From Nitrospirota bacterium (GTDB lineage Bacteria > Nitrospirota > Thermodesulfovibrionia > Thermodesulfovibrionales > Dissulfurispiraceae), in contig JAJYVD010000017.1 in assembly GCA_021792185.1 (NCBI GenBank), forward strand, positions 1-43,939: a DNA stretch of 43,939 nucleotides, given 5' to 3'. Position numbers and translations under genes: made by a program. Shown piece by piece: positions 1 through 7,423 of the stretch (position 1 is the stretch's first letter; each line of letters starts with the position of its first letter). The notes under the pieces were generated by a model. The model was not told the DNA's origin. It ran no database searches and saw nothing but the letters and a program-made list of their open reading frames with translations.

Positions 1-69
1 GAGAGTGTCGGTCATGTCAACGAAGAAATTGTGAAACGATATATCAGGGAACAGCAGGGCAGGCCATGA
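1..69 (+). mobile_element. IS200/IS605-type TnpA transposase, C-terminal end (partial)
   Basis: Frame 1 is open from the window edge and encodes a 22-residue tail containing VGHVNEEIVKRYI before a TGA stop. This resembles the extreme C-terminus of the small HUH/Y1 TnpA transposases, which cut and join single-stranded DNA. The rest of the gene lies outside the window. The hairpin just downstream at 95-114 is what an IS200/IS605 right end should carry, which supports the call. It could be a decayed copy; the catalytic HUH and Tyr residues are not in view. Confidence 0.65.
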
Positions 70-94
70 GCCAGATTATGCCAGAGACCAGAAA

Positions 95-114
95 CTCCGG
101 CCTTTAGGCCGGAG
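95..114. repeat. Perfect hairpin, probable right end of the IS200/IS605 element
   Basis: CTCCGGCC, a 4-base loop, then GGCCGGAG gives an 8-bp perfect stem. It is followed by GAGAGGTTCA. Subterminal hairpins recognised by TnpA sit at the ends of IS200/IS605 elements, and a short cleavage tetranucleotide such as TTCA follows at the right end. The exact boundary is probably near 117-125, but I cannot fix it without other copies. Confidence 0.6.
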
Positions 115-170
115 AGAGGTTCATTTGATTCACAGTATTTGAGTTTTTCAAAAAATGATACTATTTATTC

Positions 171-773
171 ATGACCATCCAGGTATTTGTAGAACATTTT
201 CCGTACCTCGGGCTCTTTATCCTTCTCATCTTAGGGGGCATTGGATTTCCATTTCCTGAGGATGCAACACTTATTTTTTGCGGATTTCTCATCGCAACGC
301 ATGTGATAAAGCCTATCCCTGCCTTAATTGTTGTTTACTCAGGATTATTAATAGTCGATTTTGGACTCTATTTTGTTGGAAAGAAATATGGCCGTATGAT
401 TGTTACGCATAAGAAATTTCGGAAAATTGTTTCACCGGAAAGGCTCGCAGCACTTGAAGATAAATTTAATAAAAAAGGAATTCTTGTGATATTGATTGGA
501 AGACATTTGGTTGGTCTGAGGGCGCAGATATTTCTTGCAGCAGGCGTTATGAGGATGTCGGCATTGAAATTTATAATGGCTGATGCTGTTTCTTCAATAT
601 TTACGATTGCTTTAATGGTCGGAGCAGGATACATGGGAGGAAATAGTTTGCAGGTCATAAAAAGGGATATAACAAGGATTGAACATATAGGGATTTTGTT
701 AATCATAATCCTGCTGACAATCTATTTACTTTTTAGACACTTTAAATCCAGGCGTAGTAAAACATCTTTGTAA
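171..773 (+). CDS. DedA family membrane protein
   Basis: A 200-residue integral membrane protein with the DedA/SNARE-associated fold. It has an N-terminal membrane segment (GLFILLILGGIGFPFPEDA), the central acidic and glycine-rich region, a conserved arginine stretch (IGRHLVGLRAQIFLAAG) and a basic C-terminal tail. Members of this superfamily have been shown to translocate undecaprenyl phosphate or phosphatidylethanolamine across the inner membrane; which lipid this one moves cannot be read from the sequence. It starts about 50 bp downstream of the IS right end, so its original promoter may have been displaced. Its last 52 bp overlap, tail to tail, the PAP2 phosphatase on the other strand. 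Lipid-carrier enzymes around it support a role in carrier recycling. Confidence 0.85.
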   Translation: MTIQVFVEHFPYLGLFILLILGGIGFPFPEDATLIFCGFLIATHVIKPIPALIVVYSGLLIVDFGLYFVGKKYGRMIVTHKKFRKIVSPERLAALEDKFNKKGILVILIGRHLVGLRAQIFLAAGVMRMSALKFIMADAVSSIFTIALMVGAGYMGGNSLQVIKRDITRIEHIGILLIIILLTIYLLFRHFKSRRSKTSL

Positions 774-1321
774 AATTCAACCAGCCGTTTATTCATTGGT
801 GCGAACACATCTCTTAATATAAAAATTATCATTGTGGAAATAAGACCGACTCCAAATGAACCTGCTATATCGAATGGAAAGTGCACACCCACAAACACCC
901 TTGTTGTGCCGCCAATCAATGTAAGAATAGTTAATATGATTCCGGTTTTTCTGAATTCATCATGGATAATGAAAGCAAAAGCGATTGAGAACATGAAAGT
1001 TGCATGGTCGGAGGGGAACGATGTTTCTGTCCCATGCGATATAAGCAGCTTTCCCATGTGCAGCATAAAAGGCCTGGGATGAAAATAAAAAATGGTTATC
1101 AAAAAATTGATGAATAAGGCTAAAAGTGTACTCCAACCAATTGATAAAAGATTTATTCTGGAGGTATCATCTTTTTTGAAAAACCAGTAATACATCATTA
1201 ATAGAATAAAAAGGAAAGGTAAGTATTCTGCTGTCAGTTCGGCTGTTATATCAAATATGGGGTTATATCCTGCAAATTTGTTGACGTTGCTAAACAGGGA
1301 ATAATTAATCTCTTCTAACAT
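722..1321 (-). CDS. PAP2 phosphatase, BcrC-like undecaprenyl-diphosphatase
   Basis: A 199-residue polytopic membrane protein with all three PAP2 signature blocks: FHPRPF (about residue 80), FPSDHAT (about 102) and TRVFVGVHFPFDIAG (about 140-155). The histidines in blocks 2 and 3 form the catalytic phospho-histidine centre. The N-terminal form and the arrangement of the blocks match BcrC-type enzymes that dephosphorylate undecaprenyl diphosphate on the outer face of the inner membrane, recycling the carrier for peptidoglycan and O-antigen. Its start overlaps the stop of the upstream metallophosphoesterase by 7 bp, so the two are translated as one operon. The 3' end runs into the convergent DedA gene. 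Confidence 0.85.
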   Translation of the reverse strand: MLEEINYSLFSNVNKFAGYNPIFDITAELTAEYLPFLFILLMMYYWFFKKDDTSRINLLSIGWSTLLALFINFLITIFYFHPRPFMLHMGKLLISHGTETSFPSDHATFMFSIAFAFIIHDEFRKTGIILTILTLIGGTTRVFVGVHFPFDIAGSFGVGLISTMIIFILRDVFAPMNKRLVEFYKDVLLRLDLKCLKSK

Positions 1322-2322
1322 CTATGCCTCCTGATGATCTTCTTTTCCATGACTAAAAGCAAATAAAGAGATAAATATAAAATGATTATGGCAAGGGCAA
1401 CATCCATATAGTGTATTGCGAAGAAGGAATAGGCATATATCCACGCATCGTGCATCAGGCGGTCTATGACCTCAAAATCAGGCGACTTAATCTTTTTTAC
1501 CTCATACCTTACCCCTGCATCGCTCACATTCACCTTTATATAGTGATAAAAGTCGTGTTCAGGATTTGCGCCAACAAGTTCAGCGCCTGCCCCACCTGTG
1601 ATGATATAGTGTGTTTTGCTCCACACTCCACAGTAAAAAGAATGGATATGGGAGGTAAAGAGCATTGTGATATTATAGTTATCAAAGATTGAATTTAGTT
1701 GATTTGCAAATCTTATATCCTTCAGGTTATGTGCTATTCTGGGGCCTTCCTTTCTTGGATCAAAAAGCGGGACATGCATGAAGACGAATCTGTACTTATA
1801 TTTGAGAGCCTTTTCTAACTGCTCCTTTACCCACTCCATCTGCCAGGGGTCTAAATTATACTCATTGGCATCATCAAGGATAATAAAGTATGCATCTCCA
1901 ATCGTGAATGAATAGTAAAACCTGCCAAAGAGGTCATAATAGTTTCCTCTCCCATTCTCTCTAAGCTCATGGTTTCCGATTGCAGTTAATAAAGGCTTTT
2001 TAAACTCCTTTATCTGATTGATGAAAAACTTGTATTTCTCTTTTTCTCCATCCTGCACGAGGTCTCCAATATCGATGGAAAACATTACATCATCTAAATT
2101 AACTGCATTTATCAGATTCTCAAATGTTGTTATGGAATTTTTATTGTCTCCAAATACGGCAAATGAAAAGTTCTTTGCTTTCTTGTCAATCTTTTGCAAT
2201 TGCCTGTAGTTCCAGTCTGTTATCTGTGGGAATGTAATGGCTGAATGAATTTTTATCCCAATTGTTATTATCAGCAAAGATATTGCAATGAATAATATTT
2301 TTCTGTTGTATAATCGTTTCAA
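1315..2322 (-). CDS. Membrane-anchored calcineurin-like metallophosphoesterase
   Basis: 335 residues. Residues about 8-27 are an N-terminal membrane segment and about 302-325 a second hydrophobic segment near a basic C-terminus. Between them is a calcineurin-like phosphoesterase domain with the metal-binding blocks FGDNKNS, DIGDLVQDGE, GNHEL, MHVPLF and FTSHIHS. The domain is expected to lie in the periplasm and to use two divalent metals; the substrate is unknown. The start is a TTG with AGAGG just upstream. It overlaps the stop of a small upstream reading frame as TTGA, and overlaps the PAP2 phosphatase downstream, so a lipid or envelope phosphate substrate is plausible but only inferred. 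Confidence 0.8.
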   Translation of the reverse strand: MKRLYNRKILFIAISLLIITIGIKIHSAITFPQITDWNYRQLQKIDKKAKNFSFAVFGDNKNSITTFENLINAVNLDDVMFSIDIGDLVQDGEKEKYKFFINQIKEFKKPLLTAIGNHELRENGRGNYYDLFGRFYYSFTIGDAYFIILDDANEYNLDPWQMEWVKEQLEKALKYKYRFVFMHVPLFDPRKEGPRIAHNLKDIRFANQLNSIFDNYNITMLFTSHIHSFYCGVWSKTHYIITGGAGAELVGANPEHDFYHYIKVNVSDAGVRYEVKKIKSPDFEVIDRLMHDAWIYAYSFFAIHYMDVALAIIILYLSLYLLLVMEKKIIRRHRC

Positions 2323-2522
2323 TTAAGAACCTCTGATGGTCTCCATCTCTCAAAAAAACGGTCCATAGCAGTTGCCTTGCCCATGGGGAGATGACCGTAT
2401 AAAATGGACAACTGTTTCCCCGCCTCTGATTTTGGCTCTCTATCAACTATTACTTTCCACATTGCTGCGACCAGCCCTGACCTATCAGCGCTGCCCCTGA
2501 TTAACATAATATTCTGTGGCAT
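2319..2522 (-). CDS. Small hypothetical protein upstream of the phosphoesterase
   Basis: A 67-residue frame with no signal peptide or membrane segment and with a basic, tryptophan-containing C-terminal half (DRFFERWRPSEVLN). I do not recognise a family. Its stop overlaps the TTG start of the phosphoesterase (TTGA), and it sits where the operon leader would otherwise be, divergent from the methyltransferase gene at 2589. It could be a real coupled small gene or an open frame by chance; no clear ribosome-binding site decides it. Confidence 0.35.
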   Translation of the reverse strand: MPQNIMLIRGSADRSGLVAAMWKVIVDREPKSEAGKQLSILYGHLPMGKATAMDRFFERWRPSEVLN

Positions 2523-2588
2523 TTTCTATAATATTTTCAAGATTTTCAGGTAAAATATACAATGATTTTATTTTAGGAGGAATTGAAA

Positions 2589-3329
2589 ATGGCTTTAAAG
2601 GAAGAATTGGAAAAACAGGGTGAATGGCTTTTTAAATGGAGAAGTTATCTGCCTTTGCTCATTCTGCCCATTGTGCTTGTTGCTTTAAAAGATTCTGAAT
2701 ACATGGAACAAGTTGTAGGAGAAATGGCAGATGATCTCTGGAAGGGGTTTTGTGTAACCATTTCTTTCATGGGATTAATTATCCGCTGTATAACATGTGG
2801 TTATGTCCCGAAAGAAACATCGGGGAGAAATACAAAAAGACAGAAGGCTGGATTGCTCAATACAACAGGAATGTATTCTATAGTAAGACATCCGCTTTAC
2901 CTTGGCAATTTCTTTATACTGCTGGGTATGGCCTTGTTTGTTGAGGTCTGGTGGTTAACTCTGATTTCTGTTTTGGCATTTTGGCTATATTACGAACGGA
3001 TAATAATCGCAGAGGAGGGATTTTTACGAAGGGAATTTGGAGATTTATATTTAGCATGGTCAGGAGAAACTCCTGCTTTTCTGCCGAAATTCAGAAACTG
3101 GCAAAAACCGGATTTGCCTTTTTCATTTAAGTCTGTTATTGCGCGGGAATATACAACCCTTTTTGTAATAATAGCCTCTTTTTCTCTGATAGACATTACA
3201 GAAGACATATTTGTAGAAGGCAAGTTGGATTTGGCATGGATAATGGTATTTGCATCTGGTTTCATGCTCTATTTAACACTGAGGGCTTTAAAAAAGAAAA
3301 CAAGAATATTTTATGTTGAAGGGAGATAA
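2589..3329 (+). CDS. Isoprenylcysteine carboxyl methyltransferase-like membrane protein
   Basis: About 246 residues with several membrane segments and the ICMT/PEMT-type C-terminal motif: TTGMYSIVRHPLYLGNF near residue 95-112, then an acidic YERIIIAEEGFLRREFG and YLAWSGETPAF. These are the S-adenosylmethionine and substrate-binding elements of this integral membrane methyltransferase fold. Bacterial members methylate varied substrates, so the true substrate is open. The ATG at 2589 is chosen because AGGAGG lies eight bases upstream; the TTG two codons earlier is too close to it. The stop overlaps the start of the DedA-PAP2 gene by one base, indicating translational coupling. Confidence 0.75.
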   Translation: MALKEELEKQGEWLFKWRSYLPLLILPIVLVALKDSEYMEQVVGEMADDLWKGFCVTISFMGLIIRCITCGYVPKETSGRNTKRQKAGLLNTTGMYSIVRHPLYLGNFFILLGMALFVEVWWLTLISVLAFWLYYERIIIAEEGFLRREFGDLYLAWSGETPAFLPKFRNWQKPDLPFSFKSVIAREYTTLFVIIASFSLIDITEDIFVEGKLDLAWIMVFASGFMLYLTLRALKKKTRIFYVEGR

Positions 3330-4672
3330 TGGAATCCGAAATCATTAAGTTCCTTTTCCCACACCTCAACCACTGGGGATATTATGTTTTATTCCTGATG
3401 ACATTTCTTGAGACCTCTGCATTTCTCGGCCTTCTTGTGCCGGGCGAAAGTATGGTCGTGATAGCGGGGCTGCTGGCATCAAGGGGAGTGCTTGAATTAG
3501 GCGATGTTATATGGGTTGCATCCCTTGGTGCGATAACGGGAGACACTGTTGGATACTTTATTGGCTATCGGTTTGGAGAGGGATTTTTTCTGAAATACGG
3601 CAAATACTTCTTTTTCAAGAAAGAGTATCTTGATGAGGCCAAAGGATTCTTTGATAAACATGGTGGAAAGACCGTGTTTATTGGTCGTTTCATGGCATGG
3701 CTCAGGGCCTTTGCCCCTGTTGTTGCCGGGATTTCAAGGATGCATTATTCGAGGTTTCTCTTTTTTAATTTAGCCGGCGGGATTGTATGGGCAGCGATAT
3801 TTTCTTTGCTCGGATATTTTGTCGGAAATAGCTGGGACATCATAAAAACATACCTTGGCCGCTTCGGTATATTTGGATTTATAATCGGCGCTGTCATCAT
3901 ATATCTCTATTTTCTTTTCACGAAAAAGAGGCGGTTGATCAAGGAGAAGGTCAGCTGGATTGATAGGAGGCTTTTTACCCATATGCCCGGGACATGGGAA
4001 TTTGTGAAAAGGCGTTTCAGCGCCGGAGAGTGGTATGGATTGAACCTCACGATATCTTTAGTGTTCTTCATCTTAGCCCTTTTTTCTTTTGGTGAGATTG
4101 TTGAGGATCTCATAGATAAGGAGACCCTGTTTTATCTTGACTTTAAAATACAGAGGCTCGTGGAAGGGGTAATCAGCCCTGAGATAACAAGATTCATGGT
4201 AGACATAACCAATATCGGCGGTGTATATCTTATTGTGATTACTACTGCTGCAATGGCTTTATATCTCTTGTATAGAAGGCATTGGTGGGAGCTTTTCACC
4301 CTTTTCCTTATAGTTGGATTTGGAGAATCGCTCCTCGTAATACTGAAGTTATTTTTCCACAGGCCGAGGCCGATGCCGCAGATGGTGGCAGCCCACGGAT
4401 ATGCCTTTCCGAGCGGCCATTCCTTTGCTGCCATGATTGTATACGGCTCCCTTATTTATATGACATGGAAATTTATAAAAGGTGAGGCATTGAGGTTTAT
4501 AGTATTTTTCCTTTCGATCCTTTTGATCATACTTATCGGGATAAGCCGCATCTATCTGAATGTTCACTATCTGACAGATGTCCTCGGTGGATATGCTGCA
4601 GGGCTCTCATGGCTTGTTTTATGCATTATTATGGCGAATACGCTTAAACAGTATTATAGAAGGGCGCTATAA
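3329..4672 (+). CDS. DedA-PAP2 fusion protein
   Basis: 447 residues in two domains. Residues 1 to about 200 are a DedA domain (GLLVPGESMVVIAGLLASRG, then FIGRFMAWLRAFAPVVAGI, the conserved arginine and proline region). Residues about 235-445 are a PAP2 phosphatase with blocks LKLFFHRPRPM, FPSGHSFAA and SRIYLNVHYLTDVLGG, all catalytic residues present. DedA proteins move undecaprenyl phosphate inward, and PAP2 enzymes make that phosphate from the diphosphate on the outer face, so the fusion may couple making and returning the carrier. That coupling is inference; this domain order is known in bacteria. It is coupled to the methyltransferase gene upstream (TAATG). Confidence 0.88.
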   Translation: MESEIIKFLFPHLNHWGYYVLFLMTFLETSAFLGLLVPGESMVVIAGLLASRGVLELGDVIWVASLGAITGDTVGYFIGYRFGEGFFLKYGKYFFFKKEYLDEAKGFFDKHGGKTVFIGRFMAWLRAFAPVVAGISRMHYSRFLFFNLAGGIVWAAIFSLLGYFVGNSWDIIKTYLGRFGIFGFIIGAVIIYLYFLFTKKRRLIKEKVSWIDRRLFTHMPGTWEFVKRRFSAGEWYGLNLTISLVFFILALFSFGEIVEDLIDKETLFYLDFKIQRLVEGVISPEITRFMVDITNIGGVYLIVITTAAMALYLLYRRHWWELFTLFLIVGFGESLLVILKLFFHRPRPMPQMVAAHGYAFPSGHSFAAMIVYGSLIYMTWKFIKGEALRFIVFFLSILLIILIGISRIYLNVHYLTDVLGGYAAGLSWLVLCIIMANTLKQYYRRAL

Positions 4673-4793
4673 AGGGCTTGTCAAATAACCTCAAACCGAA
4701 TTGCAATAACGAGTTTAAAAAAGGAAATATTCAAATCATGCTCGAAAAAAAATCGTTACTCTGTGCTTGTAATAAAGTCATAAATACCGCAGC

Positions 4794-5642
4794 TTACAGC
4801 TTAAGATTAAATATCGACGCCGGATTCGCGCTGATTCCGCCTATCTTTACCCCGAAGTGCAGGTGCGGGCCGCTCGCCCTGCCTGTTGCTCCTACAAGCC
4901 CGATCACATCGCCTTTTGAGACAATGCTGTTAAGAGAGACCTTGATCTCCGAAAGGTGCATATAGACGGTGTATATCCCCAGACCGTGATCTATGACAAC
5001 AGTATTGCCTCCGAAAAAGAGTTCTTCGGCCAGTACAACTTTACCGCTGTTGGAAGCCGTTATCTCTTCTCCCTCTTTGCCTCTTATGTCGAGACCTTCA
5101 TGAATGCTTATTTTTTCTTTATTGATAATCCTCTTTACGCCGAATCCTGTTGAAAACTCGTTTTTCAGAGGTGTTATAAAATTTCCGTCCCAGTGCTTAC
5201 CTGATGCCGCCTGAAATATGGCCTTAAGTTTTTCACGCTCTATCTCGGCCCTTTTTAGGTCTTCGGGGCTTAAAAATACCTTTTTAGCGTCAAGGGTCAG
5301 TTTTATTTCCGGAAATGCTGTATGTTTAACGGTTAACGGTATTTCCGTTGCTTTCCCTCTGATTTCAAGCCTGATGCTATGAACGCCCGGCGGTGTTTTA
5401 AGACCCGCTGTTCCTATTGCCATAAAACAACCGTCTCCGCATTTGCCGAAATGAAGCGCAGCGCCGTTTAAAGACGCTTCAGGCATAACCGTCTCAACGC
5501 CGTTTATCTTAATGACGAATGCGTCCCCGATGCTGATTTCAGAAGGTTCTACATCTACCTGAAGGGCATGCGCATGGAAATGAAATAAGAGCAGGGTGAT
5601 TGTAAGCAGTATAGAAAAGGCGGCGCGTTTAAATTGTTCCAT
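4794..5642 (-). CDS. M23 family (LytM) peptidase, exported
   Basis: 282 residues. There is a signal peptide at residues 1-26 (ending HAHA), then a beta-rich region of about 100 residues, then a LytM/M23 zinc peptidase domain from about 165. The zinc ligands are visible as HEGLD (about 182-186) and GPHLHFG near residue 260. Members cut cross-bridges in peptidoglycan or, in degenerate forms, activate amidases; here the HxxxD and HxH motifs are intact, so an active enzyme is likely. Its start overlaps the stop of the PilZ/HD-GYP gene (TAATG), so the two are co-translated, and a link between c-di-GMP signalling and wall remodelling is possible. Confidence 0.88.
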   Translation of the reverse strand: MEQFKRAAFSILLTITLLLFHFHAHALQVDVEPSEISIGDAFVIKINGVETVMPEASLNGAALHFGKCGDGCFMAIGTAGLKTPPGVHSIRLEIRGKATEIPLTVKHTAFPEIKLTLDAKKVFLSPEDLKRAEIEREKLKAIFQAASGKHWDGNFITPLKNEFSTGFGVKRIINKEKISIHEGLDIRGKEGEEITASNSGKVVLAEELFFGGNTVVIDHGLGIYTVYMHLSEIKVSLNSIVSKGDVIGLVGATGRASGPHLHFGVKIGGISANPASIFNLKL

Positions 5643-7315
5643 TATTCCCTCACGAGTATTTTTATGAAAATTTTCAATAGCATTGGATCATAATTGGCGG
5701 CCTCTTTTGCAAAGGTGGACAGCGCCTGAAATGAGGTCAACGCTTTCCTGTAAGGGCGGTTTGTGGTCAATAGATCGTACGCGTCGGCGATTGCCGCTAT
5801 CTGCGCGTAAAATGATATTTTGTCCCCGGAGAGCATAAATGGATATCCTTTGCCGCTCATTTTTTCGTGATGGTGCAATATGAGCTTAAGGGTTTCCGTC
5901 GTCATTCCTTCATGTTTGCGCAGTATGTTTATGCCCTCGACCACATGTGTTTTGAACAGGCTGTATTCCGTATCGCTGAACCTTCCCTGCTTGTTTATAA
6001 GTTCGTTATTCATTGAACTGTGGCCTATATCGTGTAACATGGCGCCAATGCCGAGTTGTTGGAGGGATTTTCTGCTCATGCCCAGTTCGATCCCTGCCGC
6101 TATGCATAATATCGCGACATTGACGCAATGCACATTCGTATAAAAGTCGCCTTTATTGACCGAAAGGAGTGCGTATAAAGAATCCGGATATTCAAGCAGG
6201 CAGTCGATAATATGTTCGACAGCCGATATTGCCGTCTTCATCTTTTCCGTATTTTCGGGATAGGACAGGAGGTCGCCCAACGCTATGATTGCGTTCTCCT
6301 TTATAATGAGAGGTTTCAGGTTTTTTGTCACCGAGGCGTTATCGGAGATAGAGATGAGATAACTGCAGTAAAACGGCATATCCGATTTTTTTATCATGAG
6401 GTATCCGTTTTCGGACAGTATTTTTTCATCCAGCGTTACAGGCTGTTCAGGCGTTATTTCAGATAGAGGGGCATAGTTGAAATCGTTCATTACGAAAACG
6501 CTGAAATTGATATCCGTATGAGGCAAGAAAAGTGTTCTGTCGACGGGGTGATAGAGGTTTTTATAGGACGAGTATTTTTTGAAGGAGAGGACATTTTCTT
6601 TATCGAACAATTCGGGCATTACCCTCTTTTTAGATACGATATCTTCAAGAGCCGGAATGTCCTCTTCTTTCACGTAGATTTTCGATATGCCCCGTTCCTC
6701 GAAGAATTCTTTTGCTATGGCATCATAGGGCAGTCCGGGTGCGAACAGGTATTTTATACCTGTGTCGTCCCTTATAAAAATTTCGAACGGCAGCCTGATC
6801 CCGGTCGATAGCCTATCCGTAAAGACCGGTTCAAAAGCGGTTCCGGCGTTGATCTGCGTATTCCTGAGCAGTTCTCTTTCCCACTGGAAGACAAAATTCA
6901 TTATTATCTCGCGTATTTTTTCGGTTATGGAAGTAAACGCTACAAAGGTATGATAATGGCCTTCCTCTGTTTTTTGCGCCCGCAAAACCTTGCCGTAAAC
7001 GCGGACGGTAGCGGCTATAGGCATGTTTTCCCTTATCGTAAGCGCCTTCTGAAAATAAACGCTTATCGCGTGGCTTGATAACACATAAAGGGCTAATATA
7101 ATTTCGAGCGTATCGCCCTCCTTGTATTCCTTCTCGGATTTGAATGCAATCCCTCCTCCGCTGATATTGACGATAACCGGCTGCAAGTCCTGAATATTTC
7201 CTATTATTGCCGGATTTGCGTGTTGCACCATATCCGGAGGAACGACATTCGCCTGCATCGGCAGGAAGGTGTCTATTCTGAAATAGTTTCTTTTAAATTT
7301 CTCCTGCTTTTTCAT
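5642..7315 (-). CDS. PilZ and HD-GYP domain protein (c-di-GMP receptor/phosphodiesterase)
   Basis: 557 residues. The N-terminus carries a PilZ-like domain with the c-di-GMP-binding RxxxR (RNYFR, about residues 9-13) and NISGGG (about 50-55). A middle region of about 200 residues has no motif I recognise. The C-terminal 180 residues are an HD-GYP phosphodiesterase: LHDIGHS, HHEKMSGKGYP and ADAYDLLTTNRPYRKA. HD-GYP enzymes hydrolyse c-di-GMP with a two- or three-iron centre. The protein could sense c-di-GMP through PilZ and degrade it through HD-GYP. No signal peptide is seen, so it should be cytoplasmic. It leads a two-gene operon with the M23 peptidase. Confidence 0.85.
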   Translation of the reverse strand: MKKQEKFKRNYFRIDTFLPMQANVVPPDMVQHANPAIIGNIQDLQPVIVNISGGGIAFKSEKEYKEGDTLEIILALYVLSSHAISVYFQKALTIRENMPIAATVRVYGKVLRAQKTEEGHYHTFVAFTSITEKIREIIMNFVFQWERELLRNTQINAGTAFEPVFTDRLSTGIRLPFEIFIRDDTGIKYLFAPGLPYDAIAKEFFEERGISKIYVKEEDIPALEDIVSKKRVMPELFDKENVLSFKKYSSYKNLYHPVDRTLFLPHTDINFSVFVMNDFNYAPLSEITPEQPVTLDEKILSENGYLMIKKSDMPFYCSYLISISDNASVTKNLKPLIIKENAIIALGDLLSYPENTEKMKTAISAVEHIIDCLLEYPDSLYALLSVNKGDFYTNVHCVNVAILCIAAGIELGMSRKSLQQLGIGAMLHDIGHSSMNNELINKQGRFSDTEYSLFKTHVVEGINILRKHEGMTTETLKLILHHHEKMSGKGYPFMLSGDKISFYAQIAAIADAYDLLTTNRPYRKALTSFQALSTFAKEAANYDPMLLKIFIKILVRE

Positions 7316-7423
7316 GATAAGCCGCTTAAGCTGTTCGCTATATAGATATTTTAACAGATTGCCCTATTGTTTATGAATTACAGCCTTGTAATTTAGCCGC
7401 TTCATGATGTTTAATACTGAACT

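Noticed and set aside
2186-2446. 86-residue frame overlapping the phosphoesterase start
   Set aside because: It overlaps two other frames on the same strand and has no family or ribosome-binding site.
4678-4965. Plus-strand frame opposite the M23 gene start
   Set aside because: Most of it is the reverse frame of the peptidase's conserved 3' part; no ribosome-binding site or family.
7316-7423. c-di-AMP or other riboswitch before kup
   Set aside because: The 108-bp gap is short and I see no conserved core.
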